A DNA stretch of 64,000 nt from the NCBI GenBank assembly GCA_020161575.1, contig JAIUNR010000003.1, positions 310,001 to 374,000 on the forward strand, given 5' to 3'. The position numbers and the translations under genes are program-made. This document shows positions 1 to 9,102 of the stretch, piece by piece (the stretch's first letter is position 1; every line of letters begins with the position of its first letter). Under the pieces are notes generated by a model. The model was not told the origin of the DNA and did not search any database. It saw nothing but the letters and a program-made list of their open reading frames with translations. The stretch is from Pseudomonadota bacterium (GTDB lineage Bacteria; Pseudomonadota; Alphaproteobacteria; Rhizobiales; Beijerinckiaceae).

Positions 1-1392
1 CGGCTTGACGAGGATGTTGGCGGGAATCACCTCGCCCTCCGGCCCTTTCGCACCGGCGGGCTTCCATTGGTTGCGCAACGCGCAGAGCCGGAAGACCTCC
101 ATCTTGTAGAGGTCCTTGATCGGGTTGAAGCCGCCATTCATATCGCCGTAAAGCGTGGCATAACCGACGCTCATCTCGCTCTTATTTCCGGTGGTGACGA
201 CCATCGGCCCGAATTTGTTCGAGATCGACATCAGGATGGTGCCGCGCGCGCGCGACTGGATATTCTCCTCGGTGATATCGCGCGGTTTTCCCGCGAAGAG
301 CGGAGAAAGGCTGGCTTCAAGCCCCTCCACCGCCGAGGCGATGGGCAGGATATCGTAGCGGATGCCCAGCGCCTGCGCGCAGGCTTTCGCATCCGCGAGG
401 CTTTCATCGGAGGTATAAAGATAGGGCAGCATCACCGCGTGGACGCGCTCCGGACCCAGCGCATCGGCCGCGATGGCAGCGCAGAGCGCGGAATCGATGC
501 CGCCTGAAAGCCCGAGCACCACGCCCGGAAACCGGTTCTTCTCGACATAATCGCGCAAACCGAGAAGGCAGGCGGCATAATCGGCGCCATCGCCTTCCTC
601 GATCAGCGCCTTCTCGCCGTCTTCGATGCGCCAGCCGGAAGGCGTTTCAACCAGCGCGACGAAAGCCGTCGCTTCGCAAAAAGCTGGCAGGCGGAACGCC
701 AGCGATCCATCGGCGTTGAGGCCGAAAGAGGCGCCATCGAAAACCAGCTCGTCCTGTCCGCCGACCTGATTGAGATAAACCATCGGCAGGCGCGCCTCGG
801 TCACGCGCGAAACGGCGATGTTGAGGCGCGTATCGTGCTTGTCGCGCTCGTAGGGCGAACCATTGGGCACCAGCAGCATTTCCGCGCCGGTCTCGCAGAG
901 GCATTCGACAACCTCCTCGCCCCAGATATCCTCGCAGATCGGCAGGCCGATCCTCACCCCGCGCAGCATCAGGGGGCCGGGCATCGGGCCCGGATCGAAG
1001 ACCCTTTTCTCGTCGAAGACGCCGTAATTGGGCAGATCGACCTTGAAGCGAATTCCCGCGATCCGCCCTCCATCGAGCGCGGCGAAGGCATTGTGCAGCT
1101 TCCCCTCCTCCCGCCAGGGCAGGCCGATCAGCACCGCCGGCCCGCCATCCGCCGTCTCGCGCGCGAAGGCATCGACAGCCTCGCGGCAAGTCTCGATCAA
1201 CGCCGGCTTGGTGACGAGATCCTCCGGCGGATAGCCGGTCAGGAACAGCTCGGTGAACATCACCAGATCCGCGCCGCCCTTCGCGGCCTCGGCGCGTATC
1301 CGGCGGGCCAGGGCGAGATTGCCCGCGACATCACCCATGACAGGATTGGCTTGCGCGAGCGCGACGATGAGACGGCGAGGAGTTTTGCTCAT
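1..1392 (-). CDS. nadE: Glutamine-dependent NAD+ synthetase (C-terminus cut by window edge)
   Basis: Cytoplasmic enzyme that amidates deamido-NAD to NAD+, using ammonia released from glutamine by its own amidase domain. The 464 codons visible from the ATG at 1392 run in one frame off the left edge. The N-terminal half is a carbon-nitrogen hydrolase: a Glu in FTELFLTGYPPEDL, a Lys in RFKVDLPNYGVFDE, and the Cys of PICEDIWGEE form the expected E-K-C triad. The synthetase half begins near residue 280 with the ATP pyrophosphatase loop GLSGGIDSALC and continues through TTGNKSEMSVGYATLYGDMNGG. The family is about 550-580 residues, so roughly 100 are missing. No neighbour in the window belongs to the pathway. 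Confidence 0.95.
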   Translation of the reverse strand, partial: MSKTPRRLIVALAQANPVMGDVAGNLALARRIRAEAAKGGADLVMFTELFLTGYPPEDLVTKPALIETCREAVDAFARETADGGPAVLIGLPWREEGKLHNAFAALDGGRIAGIRFKVDLPNYGVFDEKRVFDPGPMPGPLMLRGVRIGLPICEDIWGEEVVECLCETGAEMLLVPNGSPYERDKHDTRLNIAVSRVTEARLPMVYLNQVGGQDELVFDGASFGLNADGSLAFRLPAFCEATAFVALVETPSGWRIEDGEKALIEEGDGADYAACLLGLRDYVEKNRFPGVVLGLSGGIDSALCAAIAADALGPERVHAVMLPYLYTSDESLADAKACAQALGIRYDILPIASAVEGLEASLSPLFAGKPRDITEENIQSRARGTILMSISNKFGPMVVTTGNKSEMSVGYATLYGDMNGGFNPIKDLYKMEVFRLCALRNQWKPAGAKGPEGEVIPANILVKP

Positions 1393-1613
1393 AATGACTA
1401 TATATCGCGATGCCGGATGCAGGACAAGGATGCGTGCCCCATGACGAGAGCCCCATGACGAGTGCCTCATGAAACGCCGGGAGGCAAGCGCCCCCTCCTC
1501 TCTACCACGCCTTCCCATGAACGGTCCGCGCGGCTTAACCGGGCGGTAAGGTTACTTTTTTATGATCACTCCCGGATGCTCCCGTGTGGAGCCTGAAGTT
1601 TTCGGAGTTCCAG

Positions 1614-2474
1614 ATGGGCAAGGCGCATATCCTTTCAGGTAGCGGAATCGTTCTGGCGGCCGCGCTGGCGGGGCTCGCGCCGGGCGGCCAGGCTCAGGCC
1701 GCGGATATGCTGCGCGGCCCCTATGCGGGCGATCAGCAGCCGTCGCGGACCGCCGTGGCTGATTGGGGCGGCATTTATGCCGGTGTGCATGTGGGCGCCA
1801 GCGTGGGCACGGCCGATCCGCGCCGCTTTGCTTCCACGCATCGCAACGCGCTGACCGCATCGCCGGCCATGCCGGCCTCGATTGCCGCCACCGTCAGCGG
1901 CATGGTCGGCCTGCGCGACACCTCGGCCACCAAGTTCTCCTACGGTGCGTTCATCGGCGCCAACTGGCAATGGGATGATGTCGTCCTTGGCATCGAGGGT
2001 GATTACACCCGCTCGGATCTGCGCTTGCGCAACAGCACGACTTCCGCCCAGACCTATTCTCCCGCTGCCGGCACCGAATATGACCTGCGGGTGACCTCGA
2101 CCTCCAATGTCCGCGTCCAGGATTGGGCCACCTTACGTGCGCGCATAGGCTGGTCCGCCGGCATGTTCATGCCCTACATCACGGGCGGCTTCGCGCTTGG
2201 CAGCGTCCGTTCCCAGACCTCGGCCAATGCTGCATGGGACCGCTATTCGACCGTGGTCCTGCCCCGTACCTATGTTGATTCCGGCTCGGTAACCTCCGTC
2301 CTTACCCGCAACGGCATCGCTTTTGGCCATGCGATCGGCGCGGGCATCGACATGCAGCTGATGCCCGGCGCTTTCCTGCGCGGGGAATATCTCAACGTCC
2401 GCTTCAACAGCAGCACGACGCGGCCTCAGGTCTCCATCCATACGTTCAGGGTGGCCGGCGCGGTGAAATACTGA
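1614..2474 (+). CDS. Omp25/Omp31-like outer-membrane beta-barrel protein
   Basis: A 286-residue exported protein with a signal peptide ending near AQA-ADM, an Ala/Asp-rich start to the mature part, then an eight-stranded-type barrel: GGIYAGVHVGASVG opens it, repeated amphipathic strands follow (YGAFIGANWQWDDVVLGIEGDY, ARIGWSAGMFMPYITGGFA), and it ends on an aromatic-type C-terminus (RVAGAVKY). This is the pattern of small porin-like proteins common in Hyphomicrobiales. I chose the ATG at 1614, preceded by GGAG seven bases upstream, over an in-frame GTG at 1584, because it puts the signal peptide at the N-terminus. Its role is likely structural; no ligand can be inferred. Confidence 0.8.
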   Translation: MGKAHILSGSGIVLAAALAGLAPGGQAQAADMLRGPYAGDQQPSRTAVADWGGIYAGVHVGASVGTADPRRFASTHRNALTASPAMPASIAATVSGMVGLRDTSATKFSYGAFIGANWQWDDVVLGIEGDYTRSDLRLRNSTTSAQTYSPAAGTEYDLRVTSTSNVRVQDWATLRARIGWSAGMFMPYITGGFALGSVRSQTSANAAWDRYSTVVLPRTYVDSGSVTSVLTRNGIAFGHAIGAGIDMQLMPGAFLRGEYLNVRFNSSTTRPQVSIHTFRVAGAVKY

Positions 2475-2496
2475 TCATCGCGAGACATAAACAGCA

Positions 2497-2519
2497 AAAG
2501 CCCGGCAATGCCGGGCTTT
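2497..2519. terminator. Bidirectional intrinsic terminator
   Basis: A 10-bp stem (AAAGCCCGGC) with a 3-nt loop sits between two convergent genes, with A-rich and T-rich flanks. It can serve the barrel gene on the plus strand and the gene ending at 2539 on the minus strand. Confidence 0.75.
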
Positions 2520-2538
2520 CCTGTTCCTGATCACCGCG

Positions 2539-3087
2539 TCAGCGGCAGACCCTTACCCGCTCGGTGTAATACTCATACCCGTCGAACTGCGTGCGGGTCT
2601 TGATCTTGCAGTTCGGCCCGGCATACAGGCGCCCGGACGGCGAATAAACGGGGTTGCGGCAAGGGCCATAAGGCGCTCCCTCGTTGCACTGGATCCCGTG
2701 GTGACGGCGCGGCCGCTCATACCCGCCGTAATAGGGCGCGGGCTCGTAGCGCCGGTAATACCCGCTCGGCTGATAATACCCGCTCGGCTGATCGTATTCG
2801 GGCTGCGGCGGGGCATAACCGTAACCGTTCTCCGGCGGATAATATCCGCCATGGCGCGGCTCCTGATAATTGCCGCCATGCGCCTCGGAAGCACCGGCGA
2901 CGAGAGCACCGACAGCCAGCGCACCGATGAGGCCTGCGGCGATCGCAGCGCCCTTGCGGCCGTTGCGCGCCTCGGCCTCGCCCGTCGTCGCGACAAGACC
3001 AGTGGAAAGCGTCAGGGCAACCAGCGCCGCGACAGCGGCCTTCCTGCCTCCGTTCATCTTGCTGAAAGCGCTGTTGACAGCCATCAT
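2539..3087 (-). CDS. Small exported Tyr/Pro-rich protein with Cys-ended tail
   Basis: A 182-residue protein of unknown function. A hydrophobic stretch at about residues 15-33 looks like a signal peptide; a second Ala/Gly-rich hydrophobic segment follows at 47-66. The middle (70-130) is rich in Tyr, Pro and Gly (PSGYYQPSGYYRRYEP). The tail has four or more Cys residues and ends CKIKTRTQFDGYEYYTERV then VCR, a layout shared with the next gene upstream. AGGGAG lies just before the ATG at 3087. A surface or envelope location is inferred. No catalytic motif was seen. Confidence 0.65.
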   Translation of the reverse strand: MMAVNSAFSKMNGGRKAAVAALVALTLSTGLVATTGEAEARNGRKGAAIAAGLIGALAVGALVAGASEAHGGNYQEPRHGGYYPPENGYGYAPPQPEYDQPSGYYQPSGYYRRYEPAPYYGGYERPRRHHGIQCNEGAPYGPCRNPVYSPSGRLYAGPNCKIKTRTQFDGYEYYTERVRVCR

Positions 3088-3246
3088 AAATCTCCCTCGC
3101 GAAGCCGAGGCAATCCTCGCTTCATGATCGGGAAACTATGCCGGCGGATGTGGCGGCAGGCTGAACGGGTCGTTGTCTCCCATTCAGCAAGCAGGCGGAA
3201 ATAGGGCGGGGAACGCCGGCAGGGATAGGCCGGGCTGATCCGAGCC

Positions 3247-3600
3247 TTATTCGCAAACCTCGACCCGGCGATAGGTGTAGCTCTCCTCGTCGAGCCAGAC
3301 CTTGCGGCGCTCCATGCGGCAGGTCGGCACATAGCGCACGCGGCGCGGGCGCTCGACGATGATTTCCTCCTCTTCCTCGACAACCGGCGGCGGCAGGGCA
3401 CGCGCCGGCCGCGTTCCGTTGAGGAGGATGGCAGCCCCGGCAGCCCCGATCGCCAGCCCGCCGAACAGGGCTGCATTGCGCCCCTGCGCGGCACTAGCCG
3501 GCTGGGCAGCGTTGAGCAGGGCAGAAAAAACCACAAGGCCGGCAAGGCTGATGGAGCCGATGCCGAAGCGGTGGATAAGGAGGGACGAGCCAACCCGCAT
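3247..3600 (-). CDS. Small exported protein, tail related to the gene at 2539
   Basis: A 117-residue protein: a hydrophobic N-terminus (residues 15-37, signal or anchor), a second Gly/Ala hydrophobic segment (45-61), a Pro then Glu run (PPPVVEEEEEIIVERP), and a tail running from CRMERRKVW through YTYRRVEVCE. The same spacing of a Cys, basic residues, aromatic residues and a terminal Val-x-Val-Cys occurs in the downstream gene, so the two may be paralogues. Function unknown. Its ribosome-binding site (GGGAGAAG) is buried in a hairpin, described separately. Confidence 0.6.
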   Translation of the reverse strand: MRVGSSLLIHRFGIGSISLAGLVVFSALLNAAQPASAAQGRNAALFGGLAIGAAGAAILLNGTRPARALPPPVVEEEEEIIVERPRRVRYVPTCRMERRKVWLDEESYTYRRVEVCE

Positions 3601-3605
3601 GAGAA

Positions 3606-3630
3606 CTTCTCCCGAATGAACCGGGAGAAG
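3606..3630 (-). promoter_or_regulatory. Hairpin that encloses the ribosome-binding site
   Basis: On the minus strand a 9-bp stem (CTTCTCCCG pairing with CGGGAGAAG, 7-nt loop) ends five bases before the ATG at 3600. Its 3' arm holds the only Shine-Dalgarno-like sequence for that gene, so folding would block ribosome entry. This is seen directly; a regulatory role is inference. Confidence 0.5.
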
Positions 3631-3700
3631 CCTCGCGCCAATCCTTTACAAATCCCTTACGCAACCCGGCGAATTGTCGCCAATTGGTTAACGCGGCGGC

Positions 3701-5107
3701 TCACTCGGCCGCCGCGGCGACCCCCTCCCCGCGCGCGGCCTTCTCGTGCTTGACGAGGTCCGCTACCAGGAACGCCATCTCGATCGCCTGCTCGGCATTG
3801 AGGCGCGGATCGCAGGCGGTATCGTAGCGATCCGCCAGCCCCTCGGCCGTGATCGCCTTGGCGCCGCCGGTGCATTCGGTGACGTCCTTGCCGGTCATTT
3901 CAAGATGGATACCACCGGCATAAGTGCCTTCCGCCTCGTGGATGCGGAAGAAGTCGCGCACTTCCGAGAGGATGCGATCGAAGGGCCGCGTCTTGTAGCC
4001 AGCGAGCGAGACCGTGTTGCCATGCATGGGATCGCAGGACCAGACGACCTTGCGCCCCTCCCGCTCCACCGCGCGGATCAATCCCGGCAGGTGATCGCCG
4101 ATCTTGTCCGAGCCGAAACGGCAGATCAGCGTGAGCCGCCCCGCCTCGTTTTCCGGGTTCAGGGTATCGATGAGGCGGATCAATCCGTCGGGATCAAGCG
4201 AGGGGCCGCATTTGAGACCCACCGGGTTCTTGATGCCCCGGAAGAACTCGACATGCCCATGGTCGGCCTGGCGGGTGCGATCGCCGATCCAGAGCATATG
4301 ACCGGATGTCGCGTACCAATCGCCCGTGGTGGAATCAACGCGCGTCAGCGCCTCCTCGTAGCCAAGAAGCAGCGCCTCGTGGCTCGTGTAGAAATCGGTC
4401 GTCTGCATCTCGATATGGGTTTCGGCGGAAATGCCGATGGCGCGCATGAAATCGAGCGCTTCGGTGATGCGGTTGGCCAATTCGTTATATCGCCCGCTCT
4501 GGGGGCTGTCTTTCACGAAGCCCAGCATCCAGCGATGCGCGTTGTCGAGATTGGCATAACCGCCGCTCGCGAAAGCGCGCACGAGGTTGAGCGTCGCCGC
4601 CGATTGGCGGTAGGCCTCGACCTGCCGGCGCGGATCGGGGATACGCGCCTCGGGCGTGAAATCCGTGCCGTTGATGATATCGCCGCGATAGGAAGGCAGT
4701 TCCACGCCGCCGACATTCTCGACCGGCGAGGAGCGCGGCTTGGCGAATTGCCCGGCGATGCGCCCCACCTTCACCACCGGCAGGCGGCCCGCGAAAGTGA
4801 GCACCACCGACATCTGAAGGAAAACACGGAAAAAATCGCGGATATGGTTCGCGGAATGCTCCGCGAAACTCTCGGCGCAATCTCCGCCCTGAAGCAGGAA
4901 TGCTTCACCATTGGCGACCTTGCCCAACGCCCGTTTGAGCTTGCGCGCCTCGCCTGCAAAGACCAGCGGCGGAAAGCTCGCGAGTTGCGCCTCGGTGCTC
5001 TGGAGCAGCGCTTTATCCGGATAATCCGGCACCTGGGCGACCGGAAACGAGCGCCAGCCCGCCGGAGACCAGGCTTGCTTACCGTTCGTGTTGCCGTTCG
5101 TACCCAT
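3701..5107 (-). CDS. Class II 3-deoxy-7-phosphoheptulonate (DAHP) synthase
   Basis: First enzyme of the shikimate pathway: condenses phosphoenolpyruvate with erythrose 4-phosphate, in the cytoplasm. At 468 residues it matches the plant-like class II type. Diagnostic stretches are [19 protein letters not shown] at the start, [11 protein letters not shown] (71-81, with the metal-binding Cys), [14 protein letters not shown] (113-126), and CDPMHGNT near the C-terminus. The ATG at 5107 precedes a short polar leader typical of the family. It stands alone with no other aromatic-amino-acid gene in the window. No leader peptide or attenuator was seen in the 122 bases before the next gene. Confidence 0.95.
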   Translation of the reverse strand: MGTNGNTNGKQAWSPAGWRSFPVAQVPDYPDKALLQSTEAQLASFPPLVFAGEARKLKRALGKVANGEAFLLQGGDCAESFAEHSANHIRDFFRVFLQMSVVLTFAGRLPVVKVGRIAGQFAKPRSSPVENVGGVELPSYRGDIINGTDFTPEARIPDPRRQVEAYRQSAATLNLVRAFASGGYANLDNAHRWMLGFVKDSPQSGRYNELANRITEALDFMRAIGISAETHIEMQTTDFYTSHEALLLGYEEALTRVDSTTGDWYATSGHMLWIGDRTRQADHGHVEFFRGIKNPVGLKCGPSLDPDGLIRLIDTLNPENEAGRLTLICRFGSDKIGDHLPGLIRAVEREGRKVVWSCDPMHGNTVSLAGYKTRPFDRILSEVRDFFRIHEAEGTYAGGIHLEMTGKDVTECTGGAKAITAEGLADRYDTACDPRLNAEQAIEMAFLVADLVKHEKAARGEGVAAAAE

Positions 5108-5229
5108 GTCAGACGTCCCGTGCTTGAACCGGCCTCCCGGACCGGCCTTGGAAGGCGCAGCTTTATTGCTGCACCGGAAAGATGATCCTTACACTGTTGC
5201 GTTGCAAGAAGCGAGATGCCGAACGACGC

Positions 5230-6174
5230 TCAGGTGGCCTCGACATGCACGCGGTTCCGCGTCAGCACGCGAATTCCGGCAAGCACCCCGGCAAACAGCA
5301 ACAAGCTCCCCAGCCATTCGTAGGATTGCGGCCATCTCGCTTCGAGGAAGAAGCCGTAGACCAATCCGAAAATCGTTTCGGAGACGATGAGTTGGGCCGA
5401 AAGCGCCACGCTCAGCCGGTTCGAGGCGATGACCCAGAAATAAGTCGCAAGCCATGAGGATACCGCACCAGTCACAAGCGCCCAGAACCACAGAGGGCCG
5501 GCAAGGGCGCTGAAAAGCGGGAGGTCAACTAGGCGCGACGAGCCAAGCACCAGCCCCGCCGGCAGGAAGGCCAGCATGAAGATACCGGCGCCGATGCCCT
5601 GAAGCGAGGTCCAGACAATCGCGTCGGTCCTCGGACGCTCCTTGAGCGCGGAGGCGTTGAGCAGGCCGTAATAGAGCCACAGCAGCAGCGCGCCGACGGC
5701 CAGCAGGAAGCCGAGCAGGATATCCGCCCGGCTGCGCCCTTGCATGGGCGCCTCCATCGCGCCGAGATTGACGATGCCAAGGCCAAGCGCGATCAGCCCG
5801 AGCGGCAGGATGAGCGCGCGCCAGGAAACCGTCTTCTCCTTCATGTTCCCCGCAATCGCGAGGAGAACGGGCAGCGCGCCGATCACCAGCGCCGCGATGG
5901 CTGGACCGGCTAAAACCACCGAATAGGCGACGAAGAGATAATACCCGCTATAGCCCATCAGCCCGAGAAGCAGCGAGATCACCACGCCGCGCCGGTCGAT
6001 CGCGCGCAGTTCCGCGCGGTAGCGGGCGAGAATCGCCAAGGATACCAGCGCGAAGACAAGGTTTCGCAGCAGCGCGAGATCGAACGGCGCGAAAGGCTCC
6101 ACGAGCTTGGGCGCGATGAAGGTGAGCCCCCAGAGCGCGCCCGCGCCGAGGCCAGCGAGAATGCCGATCAGCAT
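5230..6174 (-). CDS. EamA/DMT-family permease
   Basis: A 314-residue inner-membrane protein with about ten hydrophobic helices and the internal duplication of two EamA repeats (around residues 5-135 and 150-300). Members export metabolites or amino acids; the substrate cannot be read from sequence. It starts 8 bases after the gor stop codon, so the two are probably co-transcribed, which might hint at a thiol or amino-acid related substrate, but this is weak. A second, unrelated-looking DMT permease lies at 23796. Confidence 0.85.
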   Translation of the reverse strand: MLIGILAGLGAGALWGLTFIAPKLVEPFAPFDLALLRNLVFALVSLAILARYRAELRAIDRRGVVISLLLGLMGYSGYYLFVAYSVVLAGPAIAALVIGALPVLLAIAGNMKEKTVSWRALILPLGLIALGLGIVNLGAMEAPMQGRSRADILLGFLLAVGALLLWLYYGLLNASALKERPRTDAIVWTSLQGIGAGIFMLAFLPAGLVLGSSRLVDLPLFSALAGPLWFWALVTGAVSSWLATYFWVIASNRLSVALSAQLIVSETIFGLVYGFFLEARWPQSYEWLGSLLLFAGVLAGIRVLTRNRVHVEAT

Positions 6175-6182
6175 GGCTTTTC

Positions 6183-7580
6183 CTATCGGGTGAAGCGCGC
6201 CGTTCTGGTTCGCAGCGTGACGAGTTCCTCGGCGGCGGTGGGGTGGACGGCCATGGTGGCGTCGAAATCCGCCTTCGTCGCCCCCATCTTCAGCGCGATC
6301 CCGAGAAGCTGGATCAGCTCGCCCGCGCCTTCGCCGAGGATATGCACGCCGAGAACCCGGTCACTCTCGCCATCGACGAGGATTTTCATCATGACCTTGT
6401 CCTCGCCGCCCGACAGCGTCGCACGGATCGGGCGGAAAGACGTGCGATAGAGATCGACAACGCCATATTGCGCGCGCGCCTCCGCCTCGGTCAGCCCCAC
6501 CGTGCCGATTTCCGGCGTCGTGAACACCGCCGTGGGGATATTGGCGTAATCGACCTGCCAGGGCTTGATCCCCTTCGCGCCGCCGAACAGCGTATCCGCC
6601 AGCGCATGCCCCTCGCGGATCGCGACCGGCGTGAGATTGACCCGGTTCGTCACATCGCCGACGGCGAAGATCGAAGGGATATTGGTGCGCGAGGCGGCGT
6701 CGACGAGGATCGCGCCATCGGCGCCCGTCGCGATTCCGGCCTTGTCGAGTCCCAGCCCCTCGACATTCGGCGAACGACCGATCGCGAGGAGGATCTGGTC
6801 GGCTTCGATACGCGCGCCCGCCTTGGTATGGCCGACGAGCCCCGTTTCCGCGCGCTCGATGCGCGAGAACGTGTCGTTCAGGACGAAGCGGACACCCATT
6901 TTCTCATAAGCTGCGACCAGATTGTCGCGCAGATCCTGATCGAAACCACGCAGAACCTGCGCGCCGCGATAGATCACCGTGACCTCGGCGCCGAGGAGGC
7001 GGAAAATCCCGGCGAATTCCAGCGCGATATAGCCGCCACCGGCAATCACGATCCGCTTGGGGAATTCCTCGAGATCGAAAACCTCGTTCGAGGTGATCGC
7101 ATGCTCGATACCCGGCAGCGCGGCATCACGATTCGGCCGCCCGCCTGTGGCGATCAGGATATGCTTCGCCCGGATGACGCGGTTATCCGCGAGAAGGCGG
7201 ATTGTATTCGGCCCCTCGATCACCGCGCGGGATTTGACGACCTCGACCCCCGCGCTCGCCTGCCCCTTGGCATAGAGCCCTTCGAGCCGGGTGATCTCGG
7301 CCTCTTTCGCCCCCACGAGGCGATGCCAGTCATGGCGGCTTTCGCCGACCTGCCAGCCGAAGCCGCGCGCTTCGGCGAAATCCTTCGCAAAACGCGAGGC
7401 CAGCACATAGAGCTTCTTGGGCACGCAGCCACGGATGACGCAGGTGCCGCCCATGCGGAACTCTTCCGCAAGCATCACCTTCGCGCCATGCCCCGCCGCG
7501 ATACGCGCCGCGCGCACACCGCCGGAGCCGCCGCCGATCACGAAAAGATCGACCTCATCTTCCTTCCTGCCGTCACTCAT
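6183..7580 (-). CDS. gor: Glutathione-disulfide reductase
   Basis: NADPH- and FAD-dependent cytoplasmic flavoenzyme that regenerates reduced glutathione. The N-terminal FAD site reads DLFVIGGGSGGVRAAR; the redox-active pair is Cys47/Cys52 in GGTCVIRGCVPKK; the NADPH fold starts at IVIAGGGYIALEFAG; the dimer-interface catalytic His-Glu pair is in VHPTAAEE near the C-terminus. The ATG at 7580 is preceded by AGGAAGG and gives 465 residues, close to the family norm; an upstream in-frame ATG at 7637 would only add a non-homologous tail. Dihydrolipoamide or mercuric reductase is less likely because the active-site spacing and the C-terminus fit gor. Confidence 0.93.
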   Translation of the reverse strand: MSDGRKEDEVDLFVIGGGSGGVRAARIAAGHGAKVMLAEEFRMGGTCVIRGCVPKKLYVLASRFAKDFAEARGFGWQVGESRHDWHRLVGAKEAEITRLEGLYAKGQASAGVEVVKSRAVIEGPNTIRLLADNRVIRAKHILIATGGRPNRDAALPGIEHAITSNEVFDLEEFPKRIVIAGGGYIALEFAGIFRLLGAEVTVIYRGAQVLRGFDQDLRDNLVAAYEKMGVRFVLNDTFSRIERAETGLVGHTKAGARIEADQILLAIGRSPNVEGLGLDKAGIATGADGAILVDAASRTNIPSIFAVGDVTNRVNLTPVAIREGHALADTLFGGAKGIKPWQVDYANIPTAVFTTPEIGTVGLTEAEARAQYGVVDLYRTSFRPIRATLSGGEDKVMMKILVDGESDRVLGVHILGEGAGELIQLLGIALKMGATKADFDATMAVHPTAAEELVTLRTRTARFTR

Positions 7581-7668
7581 CGAAAAGCCTTCCTGACATG
7601 TTGCCGCGAATCTAGGGCCTAAGCGTGGAATTTTCACCCGGCCTTTGCTGCACGAAGGCGTGAACCAA

Positions 7669-7695
7669 CAAAAAAGGCGCCGCGAACGGCGCCTT
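7669..7695 (-). terminator. Intrinsic terminator after the DUF2059 gene
   Basis: A 9-bp GC-rich stem (AAGGCGCCG) with a CGAA tetraloop, followed on the minus strand by a run of T, placed 22 bases after the stop codon of the gene at 7718. It separates the rpiA group from gor. Confidence 0.8.
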
Positions 7696-7717
7696 CAAAG
7701 AAAGACGATGCCGGCCC

Positions 7718-8302
7718 TCAGAGCCTGTGACCGCGCTTCGTCATCTCGTCGAAGAACACCTTGGTCAGGCGGCGCTGCGTTTCCTGCGCCCAGATCTCAA
7801 TGAAAGGCACCAGCTGCTCGGTAAGGATCGGCAGGGTATCGATATATTTCTTGCCCACGGCGGAGGTGAGGAAGGTGTTGACCTCCTTCAGCTCGGGCTC
7901 GGACATGCGGATCGCCAGCAGGCGCGCGGCACCGTTGATGCCGTCCGTGGTCACCTTCTTCGCATCTTCCTCGACGAGCTTGAGCGCTTCCTCGATATCC
8001 TTGGTCAGCTCGGGGCGCTGGCGGGTGATGTTGACGCGCAAGGCGCCGACGACATTCGGCATCGCGTTGTCGAACATCGTGTTGAGGCCGGAAGCCTTGA
8101 GCACTTCCGCCGCGATTACGAGATGCGTCGGCACCATCGGCGCGGAGAGCGCTTTTTCGAGTTCCTGGGCGGCCTTGATCTGCTCCGGTGTCGGCGCCGG
8201 CGGCTGCTGCGGCCTCGGCTGTTGTGCAGCGGCGGCAACCATGCCGGCGGCCAGGGAGGCGGCGATCAGGAAAGAACGGAAAAGCGGGCGAAGAACCAAC
8301 AT
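7718..8302 (-). CDS. DUF2059-family exported protein
   Basis: A 194-residue protein with a signal peptide ending around AAA-QQPRP, a Pro/Gln-rich linker, then an all-helical domain with the DUF2059 hallmark: MSEPELKEVNTFLTSAVGKK followed by a conserved proline and hydrophobic helix. The family is periplasmic and of unknown function. It is the last gene of a leftward group (127-aa exported protein, rpiA, this gene) closed by a strong terminator. The 59-base gap to rpiA holds no obvious promoter. Confidence 0.75.
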   Translation of the reverse strand: MLVLRPLFRSFLIAASLAAGMVAAAAQQPRPQQPPAPTPEQIKAAQELEKALSAPMVPTHLVIAAEVLKASGLNTMFDNAMPNVVGALRVNITRQRPELTKDIEEALKLVEEDAKKVTTDGINGAARLLAIRMSEPELKEVNTFLTSAVGKKYIDTLPILTEQLVPFIEIWAQETQRRLTKVFFDEMTKRGHRL

Positions 8303-8361
8303 CGGCGATCCTTTTGTGAATTCCGCGCCGTTTCAGGCCACGGATACCGTGAGCGAGCCTG

Positions 8362-9063
8362 TTACGGCTTCCTGCCGAGGACGGCAACCCCTTCTTCTGA
8401 AGCGAGATAAACGGCGAAACAAAGGCCGGTGAACAGCCCGTGCTCGACGATGCCCGGAACGGCATCGAGCCTTGAAGCCAGTTTCGCCGGTTCGGCAATG
8501 CCGTCATTGGCGCAATCATAGATATAATTGCCGTTATCGGTGATGTAGGGCGATCCATCCTTCGCGAGCCGGAGGCGCGGCTCGGCGCGGATGCCCTCCT
8601 GCGCGAAAGCCTTGACGAGCGCGCGCGCGCTCGCGCCATGGGCGAAGCGCACCACCTCCACCGAAAGCGGGAAGGCGCCGAGCCGGGCGACCTGCTTCGA
8701 AGCATCCGCGATGACGATCATGCGTTTTGAATTGGAGGCGACCATCTTCTCGCGCAGAAGCGCGCCCCCTGCCCCTTTCACGAGATTGAGCGCGGGATCG
8801 AACTCATCAGCGCCATCCACCGTCAGATCGATCTCGCCGATCTCGTCGAGCGTGGTGAGCGGAATGCCGAGACTCTCGGCCTGAAGGCGGGTGGCTTCCG
8901 AGGTCGGCACGCATAGATAGGTCTCGCCCGCGCGGATGCGCTCGCCGACGATATCCACGAAATGCTTCGCCGTGGAGCCGGTGCCCAGCCCGAGCTTCAT
9001 GCCCGAGCGCAATTCGACATCCGCGGCCTTTTCCGCCGCCCGGCGCTTCAATGCATCGCTCAT
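8362..9063 (-). CDS. rpiA: Ribose-5-phosphate isomerase A
   Basis: Interconverts ribose 5-phosphate and ribulose 5-phosphate in the pentose phosphate pathway. The phosphate loop GLGTGSTAKHF, the DGADEFDP catalytic stretch and KGAGGALLREK are all intact, as is the later AxLVKAF/EGIRAEPRLR region. I chose the ATG at 9063 (233 residues) rather than an in-frame ATG 12 codons upstream because it leaves the usual short leader before the loop. It starts 40 bases after a small exported-protein gene and precedes a DUF2059 gene. The link between these three is only positional. Confidence 0.94.
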   Translation of the reverse strand: MSDALKRRAAEKAADVELRSGMKLGLGTGSTAKHFVDIVGERIRAGETYLCVPTSEATRLQAESLGIPLTTLDEIGEIDLTVDGADEFDPALNLVKGAGGALLREKMVASNSKRMIVIADASKQVARLGAFPLSVEVVRFAHGASARALVKAFAQEGIRAEPRLRLAKDGSPYITDNGNYIYDCANDGIAEPAKLASRLDAVPGIVEHGLFTGLCFAVYLASEEGVAVLGRKP

Positions 9064-9102
9064 GTGCCAACCAGCCTCTGCCTGTCCTTGTTCCCGCACG
9101 CT

